DNA of 64,000 bases from Saccoglossus kowalevskii (GCF_000003605.2 NW_003125430.1:62001-126000), one strand, 5' to 3'. Counted from the first letter of the stretch, positions 53,507 to 64,000 are shown. Made by a program: numbers and translations. Notes: a model not told the origin generated them from the letters alone.

Positions 53507-54443
53507 CATCCGCAGAAAATGAGCTACACGCCTGGTTACTATTAAGCTTGTATTACTGATTCAAAGGGTAGCGCTGTCTTAGTCAAAAATAACAGTATAT
53601 CACTGGAATTAAATAGCCTACAGTCTCTATGAGCGAATGCATACTGTGCCGACTATTATATTCATTTGCGTCAGTATATGGCCAGTGTAGCTCCACTGTC
53701 ATGATGGGGTGTAATAAGAAGTTTGACAACATCTCATTTCAAGGCTTTTAGAAAAGTCAACATATACCCATTGATCCAAACTAGCTTGTCGGTGACGTCA
53801 GAGAAGCAGTTTAAATCGTCATGAACCTTGACTGATACTACATGTATTTGACATTCGGGTTATTGTTATCAACATTTTTTTTAATTCAGGAACATTCAAG
53901 TTATCCAAGAATATAAATGCACAACTATGATTTGCGTTCAACACGCTGCAAGAACTTTTCTGAGTGGCGGCATATCCGAAGTTAGCGAACAATCTAATAT
54001 GTATTAAGTGAAGGTGTACATATCGTGGATTTATGCAAAATATTAGTGCGTTGACCTGCTCTCCCGTATCGTATACGGTGAAACAAAATCCGTACGCGGT
54101 TTTTGAGTAACATTAATTACGTTATATTACACGGGATCTGACAAGCAATTTTCATGATACCAGCAAAGGTGTCATTTATCGTGAACATTCCACAAAAGTG
54201 CGTTGATGGCATGATTTGAAATTAATTGCAGCGATGTCTCCCCCGTTACACTCTCACGGACAAGAAGAGCCGTATCCAAATACTTTGCGCTATGTTGAGA
54301 GTGCAAACACCGTGCTATATAGTGTTTCACCCAAAAGGTTAGGAGGTCACTATAACAGTCTGTGGGAAGTGAAAATGATAGACACTGTTCATACATGAAA
54401 CGATAAAAAACAGCTGTTATACTTTAGACTACCACACGCGAGT

Positions 54444-54532
54444 TGAATAAATGAATGAATGAATGAATGAATGAATGAATGAATGAATGAATGAATGAAC
54501 GGACGAATGAATGGATTAATGAGTGAATGAAT
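54444..54532. repeat. GAAT tetranucleotide microsatellite
   Basis: About 14 near-perfect GAAT units to 54499, followed by a degenerate continuation (GGAC, GGATTAAT, GAGT variants) to about 54532. On the minus strand it is read as an Ile-His-Ser-Phe repeat, which is a by-product. Confidence 0.95.
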
Positions 54533-55440
54533 ATTTTTCATATATATAGTATTCAGTGGTGAAAAAATGCGCATTAGAAGCGTTATGCGTTGCTTAGTAA
54601 CTGCAGTCTGTACAGTACAACATATCAGCTGAGATCAGATATACCGATAACACATTATCCACGGTGTCATTTCCTTAAAGTAATACACGATTTCTATAAG
54701 GAAGAGTGTCGTAATATCCCGTCGATTCTGTTCGGTCTTATTATTGTCTATTGATAGCCATAAACGCGACAATTTTCCTTCTGATCGAAGTAGAATTTTT
54801 TTAAAACGGGTCACTGGATGCTCTCATCCCTTTTACACAAATTGGTGGATGATTAGGTTTTTCCATTTTCTCAATAAATTGGTTCTTTTTGCATTTGTAT
54901 GTTCTTTTCATTTGCTTTAACCAACAATTACATATGCTATATATTGCGTGTGAAAGATTACATACATTAGTGGAATGAATTTCCGCGTCACTGCATTCAC
55001 AGTGCGTACAGCTTCTCTGTGTCTATGTTCATGTCGGCTTTCTTGTTCACCTGTTCAAAGCTTAAGTATTCGGGAGTCACTGCCAGTGTGTTACATGGTT
55101 AAATTTGTAAGATAAAGGAATCAATCGTGACAACTTAGAGTCTACATTTATCGAACAATTAGAGTTAGCCGTGTCGGTGCTTGGAGGGTCCGAGCTGTGA
55201 AAACACCGGTCGTAGCACCACGCTGAGTTCGAAATGAATCACATGCGACGTGTACAGGGCGCGTAAAAAACATTGTGTATTTACACAATTCGAAAGGGCG
55301 CTGCATGACGACTATTGTGCTTTATCGTATTCGACGTATGCGCCGAGTTTAACGTTTGCCTTCACCAGCTCGACTTTTAGTATAAGCGAGCCAAAGACAC
55401 GCAATTCTAGGCCATACTCCAACTTCGCTCAAATAATAAT

Positions 55441-55461
55441 GTTGTTGTTGTTGTTGTTGTT
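55441..55461. repeat. GTT trinucleotide microsatellite
   Basis: Seven GTT units followed by a T run. Confidence 0.9.
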
Positions 55462-55989
55462 TTTTTTCACCAATTCGTTTGTGTCGCGTCTGGATTCAGG
55501 ATATTTGGCTGGGGTTGTGTGCTGATATGAAGGCAGTCCCAGGATCGTTGACTTCACGTTGTGAGGTGGGGGGCTCAATGATGGATAGATTGGTACAAAG
55601 GGATCGTTGATGCTTTACCCATACTCAATACAGATATACACTTAGAGTCAGTGAACAAACCAAGTATTACAGTTTGCATTGGTTTAATAATACATAACTA
55701 GACAAGCCTGAACTGTCTGAGAAAACTGGACATACAGCATAGCAGTGCTTCAGCATCTAAGAGCTTGACTGACTTGATTTAAGCAGCACTACACAACCTA
55801 TTGTTCAGATGGAAACAAAAAAAGTGAATTTCACAGCTATAAACTTAAGGTGTTAGGAACAGTGTACTATTAAAAGCGAATTACAATGAGTTTTGTCAAA
55901 GCTGAGACAAGTTTTCTCACTCTGTGTGTCAATAAATCTTACTCCATTGTTGGGAATATAAAACCTCAAATGAAACACAAAAATATCAC

Positions 55990-56022
55990 ATCATTTGTGT
56001 GTCATGGTGACCCACAAATGAT
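55990..56022. repeat. Short inverted repeat (hairpin)
   Basis: A perfect 10-bp pair, ATCATTTGTG and CACAAATGAT, encloses 13 nt that can add a small inner stem (GTCA with TGAC). The biological role is unknown. Confidence 0.6.
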
Positions 56023-56162
56023 TTCAGCGTGATACAGCTTTTTGACACGTTAATAAATTCACACCTCCCATGAAGTGACAGAACCACGAAGCAACCGGCC
56101 CACTCGAGTGACACGCGGGAGACAAACAATTGATGTCAATTCGTAAAGGTGGTGTTATGATA

Positions 56163-56193
56163 AAACTCGCGATCATCAATTGTTCGCGAGTTT
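56163..56193. repeat. Short inverted repeat (hairpin)
   Basis: A perfect 10-bp pair, AAACTCGCGA and TCGCGAGTTT, with an 11-nt loop. CpG-containing arms in AT-rich flanks make chance less likely. There is no downstream T run of the bacterial terminator type, and none would be expected here. Confidence 0.6.
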
Positions 56194-58904
56194 GGATAAT
56201 ACGACAAAATTATCTTTCCATTAAATTCTTCAAATTGTTTCAAAGCCAGACTGACTCCCACGCAGTAGTGATACCAATATAGCCTTATTATGTAGCCAAT
56301 AATTACAAGACACGTCATATGCTCTCTATACGCCTATGATTACTTTCTTTTTGTATATATATATTTTAATCTGTAATATGTATGCATACATGAGTAAACC
56401 CTGTTATGAAGCATAGTATGGCAATATTTCATTTTAACTGACACGTACAGATACCGTAATTGATAGATGTTACGGAGTTCCATTAGTCAATTTGGCGGGA
56501 AACGTTACGCAGACTATCAATCAATACTTGGAGACCATTGCTGTTGATCATACTGGAAATATCAATATGTGATCTAAAAAAAAAGCAAACACGCCACATT
56601 ACGTACTTTGTGCACGTCGCCGGAAAATATTCATACCACGCACGAGCGAAAAGTATGCCATGGTCGTAGCAAGTTATTAATATGCTCCAATAACCTGTCT
56701 GATCAGGGATATGATGTTTTCGAATTGGCGGTCACGCTCTCAACGCGGATGTTCAAAGTCGGAATCACGACCTGATCCGCTTCGTACTCAGTCTTTTACT
56801 TACGGAGATAATGCAATGGCGCGTTGAGGGCGCTATTCTTATCAACGTTTGAATGCCCGAAGGAATTGTGACTGCTTTCTAGAATTCTACTGACGGTCAA
56901 CAGAAATCTAATTTACACCTAGATGTGTAGATTACACTCGCAGACTCGGCAAGATAACGTTGCTTCTGTTCATCCTTGACATAATTTCACAGATACGCCG
57001 GGCGGCCGATAAAGTTCACGTCAACGCGCAATTACTAATTGGAATCGATTCTTGTCTTTTATATTTAAAATGCTGTACTTTCTGTATAATCTGAATAATT
57101 TAGCAACGGTATTTCTGTTTTGTTTCAAATTTACCGACCTCAGTGTCACGCCAAGTGTAGGACGTTCGAATTATTGAAACGGCATATCTTGGTTTGGTTA
57201 TGCAACGAGAACTATATTAATACGAGCCACATACGCACGCGTGACAAAGGCTGAAGCTATGAACCAAATTTAGCGCTATGAACCGCGAGATATCAACCCA
57301 ATTAGCTCCTGTAATGTTGCTGAATCGTGACCGCAATATCGCGAATGATTTAATCTCCAAACTCATTCGCATTGCAGGTCATTACAGAGTCGTAATTTGA
57401 CACCCATTCGAGTTTAATTCCTGTGCACGCAGTACTATCCAGGCAGAAGGCGGTGATACTAGATATAGACAGCTAAGTTTAGCGTAATAACTCAAACAAA
57501 ATTTGACTAGCTGCTGGTCACGTGCGTGTACCCGTGTGTTTTGTTACAATATTATATCTTGCTCATTTATGTTTACTTGCCTCTAAGCAATTCTGCCCGC
57601 TGGGGAAACGGATTCGTCTGGGATATTTTTAACAGTCAAGACGTCTTTGAGTGTTCAATTTCAACAATTTGTTGGCATTGGTTGGGATGCCATATTTCGG
57701 CGAGTGCCACTCATAAAGCATGAAGCTGATGCTGTTGTATGTGGAGATACAGCAGCCCCAAGAATCTATAATCACAACTGTAATCGTTGTCGCATAATAT
57801 GTGAACGTTAGTGAGCAGCGGTGTTAGCAGCGGTTACTTAGCAGCGGGGTGTTAAGGACGAAGCCCGAACGCTGATCACTCACTTGGCCCGTGCCCCATT
57901 CAGATATTTTATTTGAAGAAATTCACAATGCCGTCAGAATTATTCCTCACCGTGTCCAATTAAGACTCGCAAACACATAAGAAGAATTTGAATAATACCA
58001 TGGGCGGACTTGCCAATTACTCCTAGAGAGTACATTTTAAAAATCAATACATTCAATGTTATGCAATTTACTAAGTATTAGTTTATCATGATGACATCAC
58101 GTACGCACATTTGGTTCACATGTCGTTGCAGTATTGTTTAGGATCAACAACACGCATGTTTAAGGTAGAGATTATAAAAATATATTACAAGAATTTGATG
58201 AATAGGTATTTTACTAATTGTATTTAGTAGTGGCAACTTCGCAATGCTTTAACCGTAAGACGCATCCCTGGTAATCACGTGATCGTGCCAACGGCTGCAG
58301 CGGTTGGCTGATCGCATGTTTACTCTGCCAGGCCTTAGAGTTTTATTGTAGACTTTTTAAGATTTTGTAACAGAAGAAGGAGAGAAGTGGGCAGCGAGGC
58401 GTTACCTCAACTGACAGTTTGGATGGTTATAGAAATTAATTTAAAATGCAAATTAGGTATTTTTGATTCACAACAAATTGCAACGAAACAAATGTTTTTT
58501 GATCAAAATTGATCTCCGAGTCGCAATAAGTGACGACCATGTGATAGAGTTTCCTAGATTGTGGAGTTTTGATATATTTAAAGTTTCCAGGTTTAATTTT
58601 TCAGTGAGTTGCAACACGAGATATCTGTTCATTCAGCACGGCCTATTGCCTTTTATATTTAAAGTTATTAGCTATTTCCCGAATTGAAAAATCAACCTTC
58701 AAAATAAAAAAAATAAAAAACAGATTTGAGCAAAATACGTTGAACAAAATAAAGATGCAATATGGATGAAACTATATGTTTTGAATATTGTTGCGCGACA
58801 CTCCATACGGTATAGCAAATCGCATTATGATTTACCATAAACCAAAATATTGCGTTTGCAAGACACACACACAGCAGTATTCGTGGGATGCAATATCAAA
58901 ACAT

Positions 58905-58968
58905 CTAATACGCATGTGCAGTGATTACTAGTGTACATTTCAAAACCAACAGTGTGCATGCGTATTAG
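58905..58968. repeat. Inverted repeat with 19-bp arms
   Basis: The left arm starts CTAATACGCATG (58905-58923). The right arm (58950-58968) is its reverse complement at about 16 of 19 positions, with the outer 12 perfect, around a 26-nt loop. It may be a small foldback element or hairpin RNA. No target duplication is visible. Confidence 0.55.
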
Positions 58969-59768
58969 AAAATTCCAATGTTCCATCGAATGAATATTCG
59001 GGAGAGTATGTTCAGTTCATGATAAATCACGTAGCCTAATATATCCACTAATTTGCAGTTACTGTATGCAGACAGACCATATTGCACCTTTTAACCGTCT
59101 GTCGGATCGATACAGTTGTCAAACTGAGAGGCGATTGTATCAGGTTGCGGTTTCAGGTTGGTAACTTTATTGTCACGTGACCGTGCTACTATGGATCGTT
59201 TTTATTCACGTTATAATCGCACTTGAATAGACAGGTTCAGAGTTTACCAGATAATCGAATAACACAGCAGCTGATGCGCCGCCCGACTCAATGGCTTTAA
59301 TTAGCAACTTGCCGGGGAATCACACATCGACAAATGAGACATGGAAATCAACAGATGGGTACAGGGGGAAAAGTTGAGTCGCACACATTGAGTCCGCGAA
59401 GTCGGTACTCATTGACGATCGCGTTTCATCCAGGTACAATGGAATGAAAAGGGAGACGAATGTTTGGCCAGGAGTTTTCAGGAAACAAGACTTTTTTTGA
59501 AATAGTCGTAATTGGGCAAATTAACAGATACGTCATACAATTGTATTTTACATATGGCGAAAAAATAACTAGAGGGAGTAAGGAAACTTGGTTGTATTGA
59601 AGGTGACTCAGGCTGGAATGTCTTTTCATTGAATCGAAAAATCATATTGTGTTTTACTGTTGCAACACAGCTCCGTTATTTAACGCGAAGCGATATAATA
59701 AACTTTTTTTTTTCAAAAATTAAAATTTCTTGCGCTTTTTTGCATGCACTGTTTCACAGGTTGTAACT

Positions 59769-59809
59769 TAGTAATACCATGGAACTATAATAGTTCCATG
59801 GTAATACTA
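59769..59809. repeat. 41-nt near-perfect palindrome
   Basis: The arms are 20 nt each around a single central base. The left half begins TAGTAATACCATGG and the right half is its reverse complement with one mismatch. It lies immediately upstream of the hairpin of the tandem repeat copies and may mark the element boundary or an insertion scar. Confidence 0.85.
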
Positions 59810-59812
59810 TGA

Positions 59813-60178
59813 GGTTATTTCGGAATACCTCAATGTATGCACGAAGACAGTACAGCCGGAGATTCGACCGACGTGCAGCGGAGCCTGAGGTCGATGCGCG
59901 GCGTACTGCCAGAGTGCATACTTTGAGGTATTCTCGTAATATTATTATTATAATACATCTTTCCCTTTCAAGCATACACCATGGGAATGCCGAAATCCAA
60001 AATGTTTAGAACAGAATCAGCGAACCTCTTTGTGTATAATCCGGTCAAACTCTGGTGGCAGCCATGTTTGTTTTTATTATTAGAGGACGCTTGCGCGCGT
60101 AATCATTCCATATTTGGAATTCGCATCTCCTAATATGGTAGGATGAAAATACCCTGTAAAATACTGCAAAATTACGAC
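59813..60178 (+). mobile_element. Hairpin-plus-tail repeat, copy B
   Basis: The foldback hairpin spans 59813-59940, with outer arms around AATACCTCAATGTATGCAC and GTGCATACTTTGAGGTATT. Four ATT units follow, then a tail of about 225 bp (TACATCTTTCCCTTTCAAGC through CTGCAAAATTACG). The left hairpin tip is slightly altered compared with copy C (TTATTTCGG in place of AATACGAG), and the tail lacks the final ~30 bp found in copies A and C, where copy C abuts it. Tail identity to copy C is about 97-98% by hand count (roughly five substitutions and one indel in 220 bp), so the tandem arrangement is recent. It has no coding potential. Confidence 0.85.
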
Positions 60179-60181
60179 AAT

Positions 60182-60299
60182 AATACGAGAATACCTCAAT
60201 GTATGCACGAAGACAGTACAGCCGGAGATTCGACCGACGTGCAGCGGAGGTCGATGCGCGGCGTACTGCCTGAGTGCATACTTTGAGGTATTCTCGTAA

Positions 60300-60378
<79 letters not shown>

Positions 60379-60632
60379 CATCTTTCCCTTTCAAGCATAC
60401 ACCATGGGAATGCCGAAATCCAAAATGTTTAGAACAGAATCAGCGAACCTCTTTGTGTAGAGTCCGGTCAAACTCTGGTGGCAGCCATGCTTGTTTTTTA
60501 TTATTAGAGAACGCTTGCGCGCGTAATCATTCCATATTTGGAATTCGCATCTCCTAATATGGTAAGATGAAAATACCCTGTAAAATACTGCAAAATTACG
60601 GCACGCTGTAACTTATGGCGTTACGGTGACAG
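60182..60632 (+). mobile_element. Hairpin-plus-tail repeat, copy C with ATT expansion
   Basis: The hairpin is at 60182-60300, an ATT microsatellite at 60301-60377 and the complete tail at 60378-60632, ending GCACGCTGTAACTTATGGCG then TTACGGTGAC, which matches the outer end of copy A. Nearly the whole hairpin pairs with itself, including inner CAGTAC/GTACTG blocks. The isoleucine- or asparagine-run peptides that frames across it would encode are artefacts of the ATT run. The overall design, a structured end plus an internal microsatellite plus a unique tail in head-to-tail tandem, resembles some nonautonomous Helitron/Helentron-type or pearl-type elements of invertebrates. That assignment is inference only. 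Confidence 0.85.
60301..60377. repeat. ATT microsatellite inside copy C
   Basis: About 26 uninterrupted ATT units lie exactly at the hairpin/tail junction. The same site holds about four units in copy B and none in copy A. Confidence 0.95.
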
Positions 60633-63250
60633 ATTTATAATAATAAGGCTTACAGCACTGGGAATTACACAGCATTACGTATGCATGTTAATTAGATAAT
60701 TAAAATAACATATGACATTTCATTTGTTGAATTGCGCAATGTTCCGTGTGATTGATTTTATTATAGATTATATCCAGTGAATTCAATTTATAAAATGGTT
60801 TGCACCTGTTAACGATTTGAGGGGGAAACGGTCTCACCTGAGCGACACCGGAATAATTTATTGTCATTGCTGGGGAGGATAGTGGAAGTTTGGTGTTCCG
60901 GAACGCGAACTCCTCTTTGTGAGTTCTCCTGTCACTAATCTTACACTTGCTGACATTGTAAATTTCAGCGCCTCCTCGTTTCGCTGTGCGCTAGACACAG
61001 ATGGAATAGTCGCCTAATTGACTCCCTATAGGCGGCAGTTTTATCATTAATCCGATATCACAATTCGAAACACTCGTTGAGCCAAATAGTTTCCGATTAC
61101 CATTGGACCTGCTATTCACAAGTAATCCATCAAATGAAGTCATTAGCGGCGATCTGTCACACCCATTCTCATCACACTGTTATGATAACCAAACATAAAG
61201 AGTATGGCCAACAACAAAAACACATCTGTTTACAAAACACCACCGAGACTCTCAGAGTGTGACACACCCGCAACTGAACCGAGGCAGTTTCAAGCCATTT
61301 CAGTGAAACAGGAAATTACTTGACTTCGCAGTTGATCAGTTTCCGGTTGTTGTGAATGATGTGTGATTCATTAACTAATACGACTTTTGGAGAACCTTGT
61401 TTTGGGTCTCAGATGGGTGCATTGGGCCTTCAAACATTGTCACAGAAAAAGTCTCTAAATGGCATTTTGCAATTTTTGTGTCACGGTTTGTGATTGGTGC
61501 AGTTGTTAATTCCAGAATTGAACTAACCAATCCATATGTGCTCAGAATCTGCATGATATATCGTTCATGTCCACCCGAGAAGCGCCCGCAACGATAATAT
61601 AGTATGATACAGCCGGTGATAAAACTGCGACTGCCACATACTAGTGAGAAAACTATATTCAGTGTTATTACAAAGTTTACTCTACAACTTCATCTGGTAA
61701 CTACTCAGAAATATACGGGTTGTGTGTTATCACAAACCGAATCTGAGATAATACACCAAATGTGTACTCATTTTGCGTGCCCAAAAGTGGATACACACTG
61801 GCATGTACCCGAGACGGATACACGAGTGATGACGATGCGTCCCATCGGTTGACCCCACTTGAACCTGTCATCCACAAGTTGTTTTCTTTTTCTCTTGTTT
61901 CACTAATTACTTTTTCATCCAATACTTGAGTTTCATTCATCGGTTTTCAGGTCCGGGGGTTAATCAGGAGCTAGCGATAAGATCTCAAAGAAAAAAAAGG
62001 CTTCAGGCGACAAATATTGTTCGATAGGAATGAGCGATCATTAGAAAAACATGCCTACGGTTTCGTAATATTCGAGTCACGATAGATTGGTGATATTAAT
62101 AATTGAAATTATGGAAAATATAAAAGCGCTCGATGAGTAGTTATTCAGTTCGTGGTGTTTAACCGTTTCGTATATATTTACATAGAATCTCGATATATAG
62201 TAACAACACATCGTTGGGTTTCGCGCCCAAAATTCGGCAATTTGCACCAGCCCAGGTAGGCGGATCTTTTGGATTCCCCTAGGCGACTATTCACTCAGCC
62301 GTATAAATTACCATGATCAACATTTGCGTTGATGTGAATAATAAATGTCTAATGCAAAAACCAAATCTTTGTTGATGGCAAAACTTGATACCAGTCCCGA
62401 GGCCTCTCCCACTATATTCCTAATTATTAGGTAGAACATGCAAAATGAACGAGGAAGATGATGCTTGTAGGCTGACTGTTGGTTGATGACTGTAAATAGC
62501 GCCCTCAAGTTTTTAAGAGAAACAATCGAATACATGTATGTATTTATACAAACATAGAGTTCTTTTTTTTACCTCCGTGTTACAAACAAGTCATGGTTAT
62601 ACGTATAGAACTTATCGATACCAGAAATCTAAATATTTAGTTAGTCAGTCAGTCACGGCTGCACCCTGGTCAAACCTATAACCGTGATTAGGCTCGGGAA
62701 TGGTTGAAAGCAATTTTACAAAACTATGATAGTTGCGGGCTACCAGAAAAACTATTTCCTTGTATTTTGTGAGGGGTCGAATGCCCTTAAAACAAATGCA
62801 GTTGAAATATGTTGATTTATTTGTTTATGATATTTTACATATAGTGTGGCAGCTATGTTTAAACGGGGTCAAATAGCGAATGATGGTGAGCGCTAGGTTC
62901 AAATCAAATCTTGTGACCCCGATTTTTTTCGATATTAAGTTAACAATTTCAGCAACTTTTGGTGTGCTTTTTTTCATGATTATCATCCCTCTCGTGGGGG
63001 TGATTTTGATCGACAAGAATTAAATATTTCTTCACCAAACCTGGGGGCGATTGCCATACCGGTGAAAAATCAACTGCAGCGTATTGTACCGAGGAACTTG
63101 ACAGGATCTCAGTATTTGCCGAAACGGAGATGGAAAGATTTCATAAGCGAGGGTTGATATTAGCGAATGTATGATATCATTGTGAAATACCAGGACGTAA
63201 AAACGTAATTCGGGAACACGTGTTTGAGACAAGTCAGCATGGGTAAAAGC
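60633..63250. other. Noncoding DNA, no gene recognised
   Basis: Unique-looking DNA. The stretch 60.83-61.06 kb is more GC-balanced, with GTGGAA-, TTATTGTC- and TAATCC-type words, and may be regulatory, but this is speculative. An inverted pair CGGGGTCA / TGACCCCG at 62864-62871 and 62914-62921 encloses a smaller TAGCG/CGCTA pair. Confidence 0.45.
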
Positions 63251-63525
63251 AAGGATAACATTTATGCATCGGACGAGGGCGTAAACATACAAAATGTAGA
63301 GGGTATTTAGCGATTTTCTCGTGAAACGTGTTGCATTCCTCCAGTTGTCCTCACACAGGAATAGATAGTAACAAGGATAAAATCTATGCATAGGATGAGG
63401 GCGTAAACAGACAAAATGGAGCGGGCATTTCGTCTGGTCCCTTGCCCCGATTTCAATACCTATTTTCTTAAATTGGGGTAGGGGATCAGACTAGCGGACA
63501 TTTAGCGAATTTCTCGTAAATGTTG
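63251..63525 (+). repeat. 122-bp-offset tandem duplication
   Basis: Unit 1 (from 63251) and unit 2 (from 63373) share AAGGATAACATTTATGCATC versus AAGGATAAAATCTATGCATA, then GAGGGCGTAAACATACAAAA versus GAGGGCGTAAACAGACAAAA, then TTTAGCGATTTTCTCGT versus TTTAGCGAATTTCTCGT. Unit 2 is split by a hairpin insert (63431-63493). The minus-strand frame across this area (63032-63391) shows the duplicated peptide pattern and is not called as a gene. Confidence 0.8.
63432..63491 (+). other. Compact 22-bp hairpin insert
   Basis: The left arm (63432-63453) and right arm (63470-63491) enclose a 16-nt loop, CAATACCTATTTTCTT. In plus-strand RNA every arm position pairs: 18 Watson-Crick and four G-U pairs. 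On the minus strand the four wobbles become A-C mismatches. The insert is flanked by GCGGGCATTT (63421-63430) and GCGGACATTT (63494-63503), a 9-of-10 direct repeat present once in unit 1 as GAGGGTATTT, so it looks like an insertion with target duplication. It may be a tiny foldback transposon remnant or a small-RNA hairpin; neither is proven. Confidence 0.55.
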
Positions 63526-64000
63526 ACTTATTCGGTCCTATGCGACTTGTACAACTCGTGTAAAAACACACATTGTTTGTTTATACGAAATTCCAGCGCA
63601 CGTTAGCGTATCGTATCGCGTCATGTGTATTGTTGCTCAGTGCACCAACCGTTTAACCACACAATGTAATTTCAATATCATCACCAGGTTTGCATCGATT
63701 GAGGGCGCCTAATCCAACGAGGGTTTGAAAACCCACGTGATAGAGGGACTGTGGTTCGAAGCACAGTTCCTCAGAGGGTGATTTATGGGTAAAACAGTTT
63801 TAGATTTGTCTATTTGAATGAACGCGTATCACCTCGAAAAAGGCTGTAAAATGTTGCCTGTGTCAGAGTCAGCAAAAATGTTTAACATTAGCGTATCCAA
63901 AATCTCTCAACCGGGCGTCTCACGTGGGCACCACGGCGATCGGCCCGGATGTACGTCAATTAAGTCCGGCCACTGAATCTCCGGTCCGAGTCGGCTTACC
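63526..64000. other. Noncoding DNA at the window edge
   Basis: No gene is recognised. A tRNA-like string, GTGGTTCGAAGCAC, near 63751-63764 was checked and lacks the remaining tRNA arms. Confidence 0.5.

Larger units (their letters stand above)
47427..54443. other. Noncoding DNA, no gene recognised
   Basis: Unique-looking DNA with homopolymers, including a 20-A run at 48436-48455, an A run near 52927 and T runs near 48571 and 51574. A short repeat, GGTTTATGCCGG followed by GGTTTATGCCCG, lies at 47919-47942. Paired frames on both strands (for example 47618-47898 and 54172-54398) overlap each other and show no recognised family. Confidence 0.5.
54533..59768. other. Noncoding DNA with a possible transcript end
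   Basis: No coding exon is recognised. The stretch at about 55.6-56.1 kb is low in CpG and stop-rich. On the minus strand it carries ATTAAA/AATAAA-type words, a texture like a 3' untranslated region, but no coding end is seen. Three near copies of AGCAGCGG occur at 57814-57848. A 10-bp palindrome, ATCACGTGAT (E-box centred), lies near 58275. Confidence 0.45.

Noticed and set aside
54389-54574. Minus-strand frame with a repeated Phe-Ile-His-Ser pattern
   Set aside because: It is the translation of the GAAT microsatellite.
60045-60398. Frames of 117 and 61 codons with long Ile or Asn runs
   Set aside because: They are translations of the ATT microsatellite and the hairpin of copy C.
63735-63790. 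tRNA B-box-like GTGGTTCGAAGCAC
   Set aside because: The presumed T-loop is eight nucleotides when the stem is drawn. No A box, acceptor stem or anticodon arm fits upstream.

Overview
This window looks like gene-poor nuclear DNA, intergenic or deep intronic, from an animal, most likely an invertebrate. The reasons are the near absence of coding sequence on either strand (longest uninterrupted frame 147 codons), an AT-rich base composition (roughly 36-38% GC by eye, not counted), CpG that is not globally depleted as in vertebrates, many microsatellites (CA, TA, TC, ATT, GAAT, GTT), a decayed non-LTR retrotransposon of the L1/Tx1 type, and small foldback or MITE-like elements. I could not recognise any host protein-coding gene, tRNA, rRNA or snRNA. 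A marine invertebrate deuterostome or a lophotrochozoan would fit, but nothing in the sequence fixes the clade.

Layout. 1-7 kb: AT-rich unique-looking DNA with one unassigned 147-codon frame (2187-2630) and a possible promoter-like patch near 3.3 kb. 7.06-8.4 kb: a CpG-poor block with four POU-type octamers in about 300 bp, interrupted by a CpG-rich 161-bp terminal-inverted-repeat element (7607-7767). 10.25-10.57 kb: a first, inverted copy of a composite hairpin-plus-tail repeat. 11.92-12.70 kb: a 21-bp minisatellite duplicated together with its downstream flank. 12.7-39.7 kb: mostly unique-looking AT-rich sequence with simple repeats and a two-copy short dispersed repeat at 19.3 and 25.4 kb. 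39.7-42.7 kb: a strand-skewed (A/C-rich) block containing an eroded, internally deleted LINE on the plus strand. 42.7-59.7 kb: more unique-looking DNA with a GAAT microsatellite, several short inverted repeats and one weak candidate exon at 47.3 kb. 59.77-60.63 kb: a 41-nt near-perfect palindrome followed by two tandem, about 97-98% identical copies of the hairpin-plus-tail repeat, the second with a large ATT expansion at the hairpin/tail junction. 60.6-64 kb: unique-looking DNA ending in a 122-bp tandem duplication, one unit of which is split by a compact hairpin insert flanked by a near-perfect 10-bp direct repeat.

There is no gene network to describe. The most distinctive content is the repeat biology: the three-copy hairpin/microsatellite/tail family, the duplicated minisatellite module, and the 63.4-kb hairpin, whose plus-strand RNA would form an uninterrupted stem. 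All family-level statements are from memory of motifs; no database search was possible.
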